Positions 34,740 to 43,616 of a stretch of 64,000 bases of DNA are shown piece after piece. The notes below the pieces were generated by a model. It ran no database searches, was not told the origin of the DNA, and saw only the letters and a list, made by a program, of their open reading frames with translations. Source of the DNA: Acidobacteriota bacterium. GTDB lineage: Bacteria; Acidobacteriota; Vicinamibacteria; Vicinamibacterales; SCN-69-37. Made by a program: the position numbers and the translations under genes. The stretch covers positions 62,001 through 126,000 of the forward strand of contig JADYYY010000005.1 of NCBI GenBank assembly GCA_020853395.1, written 5' to 3'. Within the stretch, counting starts at the first letter, position 1. Each line of letters opens with the position of its first letter.

Positions 34740-36790
34740 CGTGACTGCTCCATGGATGGAGGCGCGGCCTCGCGCACCTCGTAGATCTGCACGGGCTGCG
34801 ACCGCCCCTTCACCGTGACGGCGCCGAGCGGGCGCGTCGCGACCGGCACGGTCAGCGACGCGCGCGTGGATTCGCTGATGAGGATACGCGTGCCGTAATC
34901 CTTGTTGAGCGATTCGAGCCGGGACCCGAGATTGACGGCATCGCCGATCACCGTGTAGCTCATGATGGCTTCCGATCCGATGTTGCCGGCGATCATCTCG
35001 CCCGAGTTGATGCCGATCCCGATGTTCAGCACCGGTCGGCCTTCGTGCTGCCACTTCACGTTCAGGCGCTCGAGCGTTCTTATCATGTCCAGCGCCGCTT
35101 CGACGGCGTGATCCGCATGGCGGGGGTCGTCGATCGGCGCTCCGAACAGCCCCATGACCATGTCGCCCACGAACTTATCGAGCGTCCCCCCGTGGCGGAA
35201 CAGCACGTCGACCATGGCGCCGAAATACTCGTTGAGCTGGGCGACCACCGCCTCCGGTGTCGCGCGTTCGGATGCCGAGGTAAAACCGCGAATATCCGAG
35301 AAGAGCACGGTCATCTCGCGCCGCTGGCCGCCGAGGCGCACGAGCGACGGATCCGCCATCAATTGCTCGGCCACGTCCTTCGACACGTACTGCCCGAACA
35401 GCCGGCGAATCCGCCGTTTCTCGCGGTCCTCGACCACGTAGCGCCATGCGACGCCGCCGAAGAGCGCCAGGGCCACGGCGGCCGCCGGCACGACGGCCGA
35501 GATCCATAGCCCCCGCCCTACCCCCAGCGTGAGCCCATATCCGGTCGCGCCTGCGACGACGCCGGTGATCACCACCGCGAGAGAGACGGGCAGCAGCGCC
35601 GCCGCGACGGCCACCGCGAGCGCGGCCGCCCCGGCAACCAGCAGGTCGGTGCCCGGCGACGCCCGCCGCATGAACGTGCCGGTCAACAGGTTCTCGGCAA
35701 ACGTCGCGTGCAGCTCGACGCCAGCCGCGCCGGTCGGGAACGGCGTCGCGTACCGATCGAACAGCCCGGAGGCGGTCGTGCCGACGAACACGATCTTGCC
35801 GTCGAACGCGGAGAGCGGCACCACCGGCGGTTTGCCGCTCAACATGTTGTCTTCCGAGAGCACGACGTCGAAGAAGGAGTACGTCGGGAACGTGGCGACG
35901 GCGCCGTCGGCGTCCGTCACCGGCCGGCGGTACGTGAGGAGCGCCTCGTACGACGGCATCCCTGGGTCATGCGGCGCATCGTCCTCGCCGAGCGGGACCG
36001 CCAGCCCGCCGACGTCGAGCACGCCGTCACGCAGCGCGACGTCCTCGGGGCGGCGCGTGAGATACATGAGCGCCGCGGCGGTTCCGAGCGATGGGATGGC
36101 GCGGCCGCCGGCTTCGACGAAGGGCGCCACGCGGCGCGCGAGGTCGGAGTTGAAGTCCTTGGCCAGGTAGTTGTGCCCGATCGCTGCCGCCGCGAATGCC
36201 AGGTCCCGGAACGGCGGCGTGACGGAGGGGCGCACGACGAACCCCGATCCGGGCCGGTACACCGGACCGGGCAGCGGGACGTCCTCGCCGGCCGCCGGCA
36301 TCGCGCCAGCGAGCCCCTCGTACACGGCTTCGGCGAGGAGGATGACGTTGCCGGCGCGCCGCACCGAGTCGACGAGCGCGCGATCCGATTCCTCGCCCGT
36401 GATCGCGCGGCCGTTGATGATCGACGACGACCGGCCCTCGCGCTCGTTGAACAGCACGTCGTACGCGACCACCCGCGCACCGGCGCGCGTCAGGTAGTCG
36501 ATGGCGCTCGCGTGGACGAGCCTCGGCCACGGCCATCGGCCGACGACCGGCTCCATGGCGCGCACCGAGGACTCGTTGATTTCGACGATGGCGATCGGCG
36601 AGGCCGCGGATACGGCAGCCGCCGTCGCTCTCACCCGGGCGTCGTAGCTCCGGCTCTCCACCGCGCGGGCGAACCCGGTGCGGCCGAGGCCGGCGGCGAA
36701 TGCCGTGGCGGCCATCGCGATGCCGACGCCCACGAGCATGGCGCGGCCGGCGTGCCGCGGCAGGCGACCTGGGCGGGGAGCCGGGGACAT
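34736..36790 (-). CDS. CHASE2-domain class III adenylate cyclase
   Basis: 684 residues. One N-terminal helix, a CHASE2 sensor domain (about 35-385, extracytoplasmic, ending near FDGKIVFVGTTASGLFDRYATPF), three helices (about 395-465) and a cytosolic class III cyclase domain (about 480-670). Metal-binding Asp residues are in FSDIRGFT and KFVGD. The lysine three residues before the Gly of DKFVGD is the base-selecting residue of adenylate rather than guanylate cyclases. The transition-state Asn/Arg are in GDAVNLGSRLE. The ATG at 36790 was chosen; the frame is open further upstream. First gene of the operon with M48 and the channel. Confidence 0.88.
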   Translation of the reverse strand: MSPAPRPGRLPRHAGRAMLVGVGIAMAATAFAAGLGRTGFARAVESRSYDARVRATAAAVSAASPIAIVEINESSVRAMEPVVGRWPWPRLVHASAIDYLTRAGARVVAYDVLFNEREGRSSSIINGRAITGEESDRALVDSVRRAGNVILLAEAVYEGLAGAMPAAGEDVPLPGPVYRPGSGFVVRPSVTPPFRDLAFAAAAIGHNYLAKDFNSDLARRVAPFVEAGGRAIPSLGTAAALMYLTRRPEDVALRDGVLDVGGLAVPLGEDDAPHDPGMPSYEALLTYRRPVTDADGAVATFPTYSFFDVVLSEDNMLSGKPPVVPLSAFDGKIVFVGTTASGLFDRYATPFPTGAAGVELHATFAENLLTGTFMRRASPGTDLLVAGAAALAVAVAAALLPVSLAVVITGVVAGATGYGLTLGVGRGLWISAVVPAAAVALALFGGVAWRYVVEDREKRRIRRLFGQYVSKDVAEQLMADPSLVRLGGQRREMTVLFSDIRGFTSASERATPEAVVAQLNEYFGAMVDVLFRHGGTLDKFVGDMVMGLFGAPIDDPRHADHAVEAALDMIRTLERLNVKWQHEGRPVLNIGIGINSGEMIAGNIGSEAIMSYTVIGDAVNLGSRLESLNKDYGTRILISESTRASLTVPVATRPLGAVTVKGRSQPVQIYEVREAAPPSMEQSR

Positions 36791-36955
36791 CTGAGGAGAT
36801 TCTCCGCGATATTCGCGCGGAAGGACATCGGCAGGTGTGCCGGAAGGCTCGAATCGCCGGCCGCGATCGCCCTGGCTCGCCACGCCTTGCCCGCGGGCAG
36901 CCGCCGGCCGCGGCCCGTGCCGGCGCTCGCCGAGCTATGCTGATGGATCGCCGCC

Positions 36956-38008
36956 GTGACCGCCTCTTCACATCCGGAGACTTCGGTGCCTGCGGGGCAT
37001 CCGCACTGGGCCGATCTCCCCGACGAACAGCTCCTCGATCTCCGCCTCTGCGATCTCGGCTTGCGGATCGAAGGCAGTTGGCTCGAGGCGAGGCTTGCCG
37101 ACCTGTCGGCCGAGCTCGTGGCGCGAGGCCTGCGGTTCACACCGCACGCGTGGCTGTCCTCCGAATGGTTTTCTCCCGACGGCGTGCCCGGCATCGCGAT
37201 CCCCTTCTACCTCGCGCACCCGCGGCTCATGCGGCTCGAGGAATCGCAGATGCTCGAAGTCGAGGGCGGCACGCCGGGCTGGTGCATGCAGATCCTCCGG
37301 CACGAGGCGGGGCACGCGTTCGACAACGCGTACGCGCTCAGGCGGCGGCGGCGCCGGCAGCGGCTCTTCGGCAGCTCCTCGGTGCCGTACCCGGACTTCT
37401 ACTCGCCGCGGCCCTACTCGAAGAGCTTCGTGCTGCACCTGGATTCCTGGTACGCACAAAGCCATCCCGACGAGGACTTCGCCGAGACGTTCGCGGTGTG
37501 GCTCACGCCCGACAGCGACTGGCGCGAGCGCTACGCCGAGTGGCCGGCCGTCAAGAAGCTCGAGTACATGGACGCGCTCATGGCCGAGATCGCCGGCACG
37601 CCGCCCGTCGTGACCACGCGGCGCGTCGTCGATCCGGTCCATCGGCTCCGGACCACGCTGCGGCGGCACTACGCGAAGCGGCGCGAGCACTACAGGCTCG
37701 AACACCCGCACTTCTACGATCGGGACCTCACGCGGCTCTTCTCGGCGTCGCCCGACTACCGGCGCAATCGCAAGGCGTCGCGCTTCATCCAGTCCATCCG
37801 CCGCGACGTGCGGCGCCTCGTGACGGAGTGGACCGGCGCCTACCAGTACACGATCGATCGTGTCATCGAGGACATGATCGCGCGCGCGAGCGAGCTGCAC
37901 CTGCGCCTCATCCACCCGGAAGAGCGCACCAAGCTCGACTTCACCATGCTCGTGACCGTGCAGACGATGAACTACCTCCACTCGGGACGGCATCGCGTCG
38001 CGCTGTAG
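36956..38008 (+). CDS. Putative zinc-binding metallopeptidase
   Basis: 350 residues, no signal peptide. ILRHEAGHAFDNAYAL has the HExxH zinc motif and DFAETFAVWL carries a likely third ligand; the rest is helical and Arg/Tyr-rich. It resembles the group of uncharacterised zinc metallopeptidases (Peptidase_Mx-like) often found next to ATP-grasp ligases. Such a ligase is encoded convergently, 50 nt away. The start used is the GTG at 36956; a later GTG is possible. Substrate unknown. Confidence 0.75.
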   Translation: MTASSHPETSVPAGHPHWADLPDEQLLDLRLCDLGLRIEGSWLEARLADLSAELVARGLRFTPHAWLSSEWFSPDGVPGIAIPFYLAHPRLMRLEESQMLEVEGGTPGWCMQILRHEAGHAFDNAYALRRRRRRQRLFGSSSVPYPDFYSPRPYSKSFVLHLDSWYAQSHPDEDFAETFAVWLTPDSDWRERYAEWPAVKKLEYMDALMAEIAGTPPVVTTRRVVDPVHRLRTTLRRHYAKRREHYRLEHPHFYDRDLTRLFSASPDYRRNRKASRFIQSIRRDVRRLVTEWTGAYQYTIDRVIEDMIARASELHLRLIHPEERTKLDFTMLVTVQTMNYLHSGRHRVAL

Positions 38009-38058
38009 CCGAACCGACCGGCGGCCGGGCCTGCCGGGCAGCCGGACGGCGGCGCGCG

Positions 38059-39084
38059 TCATCCGGCGCGGCCGGGCTCCCACCGCAACCCGATCTGGAG
38101 AATGCGCTGTAGCAGGTCCGGGTACGACAGGCCGGCTTTCTTCGCCGACTCGGCGAAATCCTCCGTTCTCGCGATCTGCGGGTTCGGATTGGCTTCGAGC
38201 ACGTGCACGCGCCCGGCCGGATCGAGCCGCAGATCGATGCGGGCGTAGCCGCTGAGCTCGAGCACCTTGAACACGCGCCGCGAGATGTGCTGGATGCGGT
38301 CGGCTGCGCCGGCCGGGAGGTCCTTCGCCTCCGCGGTCTCGATGCCGGTCTTGACCTGATACTTGCGGCTCCACTTCACGCGCTCGGTCGCGATCCGATG
38401 CTGGTCTTCCGGCATCTTCGCGAACGTCATCTCCCAGACCGGCAGCGCCTGGACGCGATGGTCGCCGATGAGACCGCAGTACAGCTCCCGGCCTTCGATG
38501 TACTGCTCGACGATCGCGTCGGTGCCAATCGAGTCGTGCACGAACTGCACGCGCTGCCGCAGCTTGTCGGCGTCCTCGACGACCGATGCCTGCGAGATGC
38601 CGATCGATGCTTCCTGTGTGAGCGGCTTGACGATCAGCGGAAACGTCAGCCGCTTCGGCAGCCGCGGTTTGCGCCCGCGCGGCACGGTCGCGAAGTCGGG
38701 CACGGGCACGCGGTGGTACTGGAGCAGCTTCTTCGAGAGCGCCTTGTCGCGCGCGAGCAGCATCCCGCGCGGATTGCAGCCCGAGTACGGCAGGCGCAGC
38801 AGCTCCAGGTAGCTGACGACGTTCTGGTCGAACGTGCCGACCTCGTGGAAGGCTTCCAGCAGGTTGAAGGCGATGTGCGGCTGGAACTCGTCCTTCGCCT
38901 GGCGGATGCCGGCGAGATCGTCCTTGACGCCGAGCACGTGCACGTCGTGGCGCAGCTCGTCGCGCAGCGTCGTGAGCACGTCGTACTCCGTGCGCCATTC
39001 CGCCGTCGCCACGTCGCGGCCGGTCACGTCGTCCGGCGGCACGAGGTAGTCGTGCATGAGGACGAGGACACGCAGCTTCTTCAT
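38059..39084 (-). CDS. ATP-grasp ligase (D-Ala-D-Ala ligase-like)
   Basis: 341 residues. The central and C-terminal ATP-grasp domains are clear: LARDKALSKKLL, FPLIVKPLTQEASIGISQ (nucleotide-binding lysine and glycine loop), AIVEQYIEGRELYCGL and VLEANPNPQIA (metal ligands Glu/Asn). The N-terminal half differs from true Ddl, so it is probably a peptide or amino-acid ligase of the wider family rather than the cell-wall enzyme. The ATG at 39084 gives a standard start (MKKLRVLVLMHDY). Convergent with the metallopeptidase gene. Confidence 0.8.
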   Translation of the reverse strand: MKKLRVLVLMHDYLVPPDDVTGRDVATAEWRTEYDVLTTLRDELRHDVHVLGVKDDLAGIRQAKDEFQPHIAFNLLEAFHEVGTFDQNVVSYLELLRLPYSGCNPRGMLLARDKALSKKLLQYHRVPVPDFATVPRGRKPRLPKRLTFPLIVKPLTQEASIGISQASVVEDADKLRQRVQFVHDSIGTDAIVEQYIEGRELYCGLIGDHRVQALPVWEMTFAKMPEDQHRIATERVKWSRKYQVKTGIETAEAKDLPAGAADRIQHISRRVFKVLELSGYARIDLRLDPAGRVHVLEANPNPQIARTEDFAESAKKAGLSYPDLLQRILQIGLRWEPGRAG

Positions 39085-39500
39085 CTCGTTCGGCGAGATG
39101 ATACACGCCGCGCGCGGACGAGGCGCATCGCACGCACGGGCGCGCCCGGGCCGGCGGCGCGAGAGCGGGACGCCCAGAGGCGCGTCCGGCCGTGCGGCTG
39201 CTGGGTCTTCGCCGCAACGAACGCTGCCGCGCGCGGCGAAACGTCGCCGACCTCGACCGACGCCGGCTGAGCTGGCCACCGTCGAACGCGCGGTGGCGGC
39301 GACGCCTCGCGGACATCATCGTGGCAGCGGACAGCCCACGACATACGGCCCACACGCCTCGACTTCGTGCTGGCGGTAGGGCCACCTCTTCCTGCGGAAC
39401 GCGAGCGACCTTGCGCCTCGAGCCCGCCATCGACATCGCGGCTGTCCGGCGCGCCCAATCGTCGTTCGCCCACCGCCGGGGCCGGACGGCTCTGCACCTG
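39085..39500. other. Intergenic region without a recognisable gene
   Basis: About 415 nt between the divergent ATP-grasp and padR genes. Open frames here have no start signal and Arg/Ala/Pro-rich translations typical of GC-rich non-coding frames. TATCAT at about 13 nt before the ATP-grasp ATG may be its -10 box. I see no repeat or RNA gene. Confidence 0.5.
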
Positions 39501-39529
39501 TGGACATCGCAGATGAGAACTGGTAGGTT
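39501..39529 (+). promoter_or_regulatory. Promoter of padR-ADOP operon
   Basis: TGGACA (-35, 39501-39506), 17-nt spacer, TAGGTT (-10, 39524-39529). The padR ATG is 8 nt after the -10 box, and no Shine-Dalgarno is present, so the transcript is nearly or fully leaderless. Confidence 0.55.
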
Positions 39530-39537
39530 CATGTGCG

Positions 39538-39897
39538 ATGGCCAAAGATCAATCGCACACCGGCGCGAGGCTCGAAGTGCTGCAAGGCACGCTCGACCTG
39601 ATGGTGCTGCAGACGCTCGACAGCATGGGTCCGCAGCACGGCTACGGCATCGCCCGCCGTATCGAGCAGGTCAGCGAGGACATCCTGAGGCTGAACGAGG
39701 GCACGGTGTATGCCGCGCTGATGCGACTGCAGCATCGACGATGGATCTCGGCCAGTTGGGGAACCTCGGAAAACAACCGAAGGGCCAAGTTCTATGCGAT
39801 CACGAGCGCCGGCAGGCGTCGGCTGGCGCAAGAGGTCGAGACGTGGGACCGGCTGGCCACATTGATCGCCCGCCTTCGCAGGACGACCCAGGCCTGA
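39538..39897 (+). CDS. PadR-family transcriptional regulator
   Basis: 119 residues: a winged helix (LQGTLDLMVLQTLDSMGPQHGYGIARRIEQ, then LNEGTVYAALMRLQHRRWISASWG, with residues in mixed order of helix and wing) and a short C-terminal helix for dimerisation. PadR proteins respond to small molecules or stress. In Acidobacteria this type is regularly placed directly before a duplicated orphan permease gene, as here (1-nt gap). It is likely to repress its own operon (inference). Confidence 0.9.
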   Translation: MAKDQSHTGARLEVLQGTLDLMVLQTLDSMGPQHGYGIARRIEQVSEDILRLNEGTVYAALMRLQHRRWISASWGTSENNRRAKFYAITSAGRRRLAQEVETWDRLATLIARLRRTTQA

Positions 39898-39898
39898 C

Positions 39899-42556
39899 AT
39901 GCGGACGCGGCTGCGAGCGGCCGTCTCGCGGCTCGGCTTCGCCCTCGCGCGACGCCGGGTCGACGACGACACGCGACGCGAAATCGACGCGCACCTGGAC
40001 CTGCTCGTCGAACGCTATAGCCGGCAGGGCATGTCACCCGACGACGCGCACCGCGCGGCGCGACAGCAGTTCGGCAGCGCAGCCCTCGTACGAGAGGACA
40101 TCCACGACATGAACAGCATGGGATGGGTTGAACAGGGCCTTCAGGATCTGCGCTACGCGTTCCGCCAGCTTCGCAGCAATCCCACGTTCGCCGGCGTCGC
40201 CATCGCGACGCTTGGCCTGGGCATTGGTGGCGTGACCGCCGTCTTCAGCGTCGTCCAGGCCGTGCTGCTGGCGCCGCTACCGTACGAAGAGCCGGGGCAA
40301 CTCCTTCGCTTCTACCAGCAGGAGCCGGACAATCCCGGCACGAAGGACGTCCTCGCAGGGACGCACTTCACCTTTCTCCGCGAGCATGCGACGGCTTTCG
40401 AGGAGGTTGCCGCGATCGCGAACTATCGGGAGACCGGCGTGGACCTCTTCATCGACGGGCGCGCCGAGCGTGTGCAAGTCCTTCGTGTGTCGAGCGGCTA
40501 CTTCAGCGTGCTCCGGTCGCCGCCGCGGCTCGGCCGTGCCTTCGATCGCGAAGATGAGACGGGTGCGCCGCGGGTGGTGCTCAGCGATGCGCTCTGGCAA
40601 GTGCACTTCGGAGGCGATCCCGGCATCGTCGGCCGGACGATCCGGATGAATGGCCGGCCGATCGAAGTGGCGGGTATCGCTGCGCCCGGTTTCGACGACC
40701 CCATCGCCCCGGACGTGGCGGCGTGGATCCCGTACGCCCTTGCCAGGGACACCGACGCGGAGAACAACTCGCTCACCGTCATCGGCCGGCTGCGTAACGG
40801 GGTGACGCTGGAGCAGGCGCGGGCGGAATTGACCACGCTGGCCACGCCGATGCGCGAGCGCTGGCCTGCCGCGAGCAAGAGCGCGATTGTCGCGACGCCG
40901 CTCCACGAAGATCTCGTGACGAGCGCTCGAGAGCCGTTACGCCTCGTGTTCGCGGCTGTCGAACTCGTTCTGCTCGCGGCATGCGTGAACGTCGCCAACC
41001 TCGCGCTCGTGCGCGCGACCGGTCGTGTGCACGAGTTCGCCGTGCGCGCCGCGCTCGGTTCCGGCCGGCGCCGACTCGTGCGCCAGCTCCTGGTCGAGAG
41101 TCTCGTGCTGGCGTCGCTCGGAAGCGTGCTCGGGCTGGCACTGGCGGCCGGCGGAATCCGCATGCTGCGGGCCACCGGGCGCCAGGCGCTGCCGCGACTC
41201 GACGACGTCGCGCTCAACGCCGACGTGCTGCTCTTCGCCGTCGCGACGACGCTCGTGACGGCAGTCGCCTTCGGGATCGCTCCGGCTCTCCGTCTGGCCG
41301 CGACCTCACCCGTCCAGGGGCTGCGCCAACAGTCGCGCTCCACCACGGGCGGACGTGGGATCGCGCGGCTGCACAGCGCGCTGGCCGCAACGCAGATTGC
41401 GCTGGCGCTGACGCTGCTCGCGGGTGCCGGTGTGCTCCTGGCGAGCTTCCAGAAACTGCAGCGAGTCGACACCGGGTTTCGCGTGGACGACGTGCTCACG
41501 TTCGAAGTGAACCTGCCGACGGTTCGGTACGACGACGCACGGCGCGCGGCGTTCCAGGAAGAACTGGCCCATCAGCTCGAGACGATTCCGGGCGTCACCG
41601 CGGCCGGTGGCATCTCCCGTCTTCCCGCCACCGGCAGCTATCATCCGTGGAACACGCGCATCCTCACGGGCCCGCGAACAGGGGCGTTGGTCGACGGAAG
41701 CCGCTTTGCGATGCAGCAGCGGGTCGTCAGCGGTGACGTCTTCGCCGCGTTGGGAATTCGCGTGCTGGCGGGACGCACCTTCGACGCGCGCGACGACGCG
41801 GGCGCGCTGGCGACGGCGGTCGTCAGTGCGAACTTCGCGCGCGCGGCGTTCCCCGAACGGCCGTTGGACGCCGTGCCCGGGCAGCGCATCTCCGCCGGCG
41901 GACGTCCGGCTCTCGCGATCATCGGCGTGGTCGCGGACGTCGCCCTCGATCCGTATGGCGCGCCGACGATGGTCGTGTATCACGCGCATCGCCAGTTCGC
42001 GGGCGACAGGAACTGGACGCTCAGCCAGGTGATCGCTGCCGATCGATCCGCCGAACAGATGCTGGGTGCCGTGCGTGAGGTCGTGGCCCGCCTCGATCCA
42101 GAGCTGGTGGTGTACCGGCCTGCAGCAATGGCCGACGTCATCGGCCGCGGCACGAGCCGCGAGCGTTTCGCGCTCGTGCTGATGGGCGCATTCGCCGTCG
42201 TCGCGCTGGCACTCGCGGCGCTTGGCCTCTACGGCGTGCTCGCCTATTCGGTGCGGCAGCGTGCGTCGGAAATCGGTATCCGAGTCGCGCTGGGGGCGAC
42301 GGCCATGCACGTGCGCGCGCTGGTGCTCCGCCAGGCCGCGGTGGTCGTCACGCTCGGCGTCGCCGCCGGACTCGCTGGCGCGCTCGTGCTCGGACGCTGG
42401 CTCGATGCCCTGGCGTTCGGCATCACGGCGTCCGATCCGCGCGTGCTTGCCGCGAGCGCCGGTGTCCTGGCACTCGTGGCGTTGATTGCCGCGGGCGTGC
42501 CGGCGCAGCGCGCAACCCGGGTCGAGCCTCGCGTGGCCATGCAGGATTCCCAGTGA
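39899..42556 (+). CDS. ABC transporter permease, ADOP (MacB/FtsX-duplicated) type
   Basis: 885 residues. A short N-terminal cytosolic region (DDDTRREIDAHLDLLVERYS) common in this family precedes two MacB-type periplasmic domains and two FtsX-type membrane blocks, about eight helices in total. FtsX-like segments are LVFAAVELVLLAACVNVANLALVR and ALAALGLYGVLAYSVRQRASEIGIRVALGA. No ATPase gene is adjacent, which defines the orphan permeases. Role in efflux or envelope mechanotransmission is not known. Confidence 0.92.
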   Translation: MRTRLRAAVSRLGFALARRRVDDDTRREIDAHLDLLVERYSRQGMSPDDAHRAARQQFGSAALVREDIHDMNSMGWVEQGLQDLRYAFRQLRSNPTFAGVAIATLGLGIGGVTAVFSVVQAVLLAPLPYEEPGQLLRFYQQEPDNPGTKDVLAGTHFTFLREHATAFEEVAAIANYRETGVDLFIDGRAERVQVLRVSSGYFSVLRSPPRLGRAFDREDETGAPRVVLSDALWQVHFGGDPGIVGRTIRMNGRPIEVAGIAAPGFDDPIAPDVAAWIPYALARDTDAENNSLTVIGRLRNGVTLEQARAELTTLATPMRERWPAASKSAIVATPLHEDLVTSAREPLRLVFAAVELVLLAACVNVANLALVRATGRVHEFAVRAALGSGRRRLVRQLLVESLVLASLGSVLGLALAAGGIRMLRATGRQALPRLDDVALNADVLLFAVATTLVTAVAFGIAPALRLAATSPVQGLRQQSRSTTGGRGIARLHSALAATQIALALTLLAGAGVLLASFQKLQRVDTGFRVDDVLTFEVNLPTVRYDDARRAAFQEELAHQLETIPGVTAAGGISRLPATGSYHPWNTRILTGPRTGALVDGSRFAMQQRVVSGDVFAALGIRVLAGRTFDARDDAGALATAVVSANFARAAFPERPLDAVPGQRISAGGRPALAIIGVVADVALDPYGAPTMVVYHAHRQFAGDRNWTLSQVIAADRSAEQMLGAVREVVARLDPELVVYRPAAMADVIGRGTSRERFALVLMGAFAVVALALAALGLYGVLAYSVRQRASEIGIRVALGATAMHVRALVLRQAAVVVTLGVAAGLAGALVLGRWLDALAFGITASDPRVLAASAGVLALVALIAAGVPAQRATRVEPRVAMQDSQ

Positions 42557-42640
42557 GGTCGCAGGCGCCGATCGCGACCCGCACCGCCGCCGCGTGCCGC
42601 TAGCTGCGCCTCAGTTCTGCCACGCCCCACGATCCCTCAC

Positions 42641-42775
42641 GTGCCGGACGAGCCATCGCTGGCCATCCCGCGGGCATGGGCACAAGAATCAGCGTTCTTC
42701 AACGACTATGTGGCAGATGGCGTACTCGTCGAACGCGGCGAACCGCTGCGGGGGCAGAGCATTCGCCCGAACTGA
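42641..42775 (+). pseudogene. Possible gene remnant or small ORF
   Basis: A 44-codon frame (GTG at 42641 to TGA at 42773-42775) with protein-like composition: VPDEPSLAIPRAWAQESAFF then NDYVADGVLVERGEPLRGQ. The frame stays open upstream towards 42600. It has no ribosome site and no family that I recognise. It lies in the otherwise empty 280 nt between the permease gene and the toxin gene. Either a decayed gene end or chance. Confidence 0.3.
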
Positions 42776-42833
42776 CTGGGTCGACGAGATGTAGGGATGG
42801 CACCGACCAGATCGAATTCGCAACCGGCGTGGC

Positions 42834-43250
42834 TCAGGTGAACGGGTTCAGGACGGCTACTCCGGTAGGCTCGTAGTGAAACACGTTGCGGGTGACCACC
42901 GTGAGGCCGTAGATCAATGCAGTCGCCGCTATCTGCTTGTCGAGCGGGTTCTCCGCATGCGGAACCCGCAGTCGTCCCCATATCTGGGCGATCTCTTCAT
43001 CGAAGGGAAGGATCGCGTCAGCGTAGTCCCTCGTGACGGTACCGAGCCAACGGGACAGGCGCGTCGCCTGCGCGACGTCGCCACGATGGCGCACGGCCTC
43101 GACGCCCTGGCGCAATTCGCCAATCGTGACCGCCGACAGGAACAGCGGGATGCCCTGCGTCGCAGCACTCCGAAAGAATCGACGGACACCAGGGTTGGCG
43201 CGTGCGCGCCTTCGCGCGTCGCTGATGACGTCAGTGTCGACGAGGTACAT
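42834..43250 (-). CDS. PIN-domain toxin (VapC/FitB-like)
   Basis: 138-residue PIN ribonuclease. Catalytic acidic residues are in YLVDTDVISD, FLSAVTIGELRQG and NPLDKQIAATALIYGLTVVTRN; the last block is characteristic of FitB/VapC. VapC toxins cleave tRNA or rRNA; the target here is not predictable. The gene is downstream of its antitoxin gene with a 9-nt gap. Translation to an active nuclease seems intact. Confidence 0.9.
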   Translation of the reverse strand: MYLVDTDVISDARRRARANPGVRRFFRSAATQGIPLFLSAVTIGELRQGVEAVRHRGDVAQATRLSRWLGTVTRDYADAILPFDEEIAQIWGRLRVPHAENPLDKQIAATALIYGLTVVTRNVFHYEPTGVAVLNPFT

Positions 43251-43259
43251 AGGCCGCTG

Positions 43260-43481
43260 TCACACCCGCCGGTCGATCTGATGGCGCTCGAAGTCGGCGT
43301 CCTCGCCGACGTCGGGCATCGCCGCGAGCACTTCGGCCAGCGAACGGCGCCTGGGGTGCAACAATGCTTGTTCGAGGATTTGCCGGTGCTCTTGCTCGGC
43401 GCTGTGATTGCGCCGGGCGGCGCGCCTCTTGAGCTCCCGCACGACGGCGTCTTCCACGTTCCGGACCATGAGTTGAGCCAC
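43260..43481 (-). CDS. Ribbon-helix-helix antitoxin (FitA/VapB-like)
   Basis: 73 residues. The N-terminal VAQLMVRNVEDAVVRELKRR is the FitA-type ribbon-helix-helix, followed by AARRNHSAEQEHRQILEQAL and a Pro/Asp-containing toxin-binding tail. The GTG at 43481 is chosen since GGAGGT lies 9 nt upstream and the product then matches FitA-like proteins; the frame upstream is open but unlikely. It represses its operon via the palindrome at 43499-43515 (inference). Confidence 0.88.
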   Translation of the reverse strand: MAQLMVRNVEDAVVRELKRRAARRNHSAEQEHRQILEQALLHPRRRSLAEVLAAMPDVGEDADFERHQIDRRV

Positions 43482-43498
43482 GCGCCGTTCACCTCCGA

Positions 43499-43535
43499 TG
43501 CTAGCAATGCTAGCACCGGCTCGAAGCAGCAGCAA
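43499..43535 (-). promoter_or_regulatory. Promoter and operator of the toxin-antitoxin operon
   Basis: TTGCTG (-35, 43530-43535), 17-nt spacer, TAGCAT (-10, 43507-43512) on the minus strand. Over the -10 lies TGCTAGCAATGCTAGCA (43499-43515), two self-complementary 8-mers, TGCTAGCA, that form an inverted repeat. The half-site resembles the TGCTATCA arms of FitA operators. This is the expected autoregulatory site. Confidence 0.7.
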
Positions 43536-43616
43536 CCGCCCGATGCGCAGCCTGCGAGCCAGATAGCCAGCCCCTTGGAAGCGGCGTCCCCTCGTCACGC
43601 TCCGCGCGTCCTTCAC

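Noticed and set aside
39085-39500. A gene opposite the ATP-grasp start region
   Set aside because: Only Arg/Pro/Ala-rich frames without start signals.
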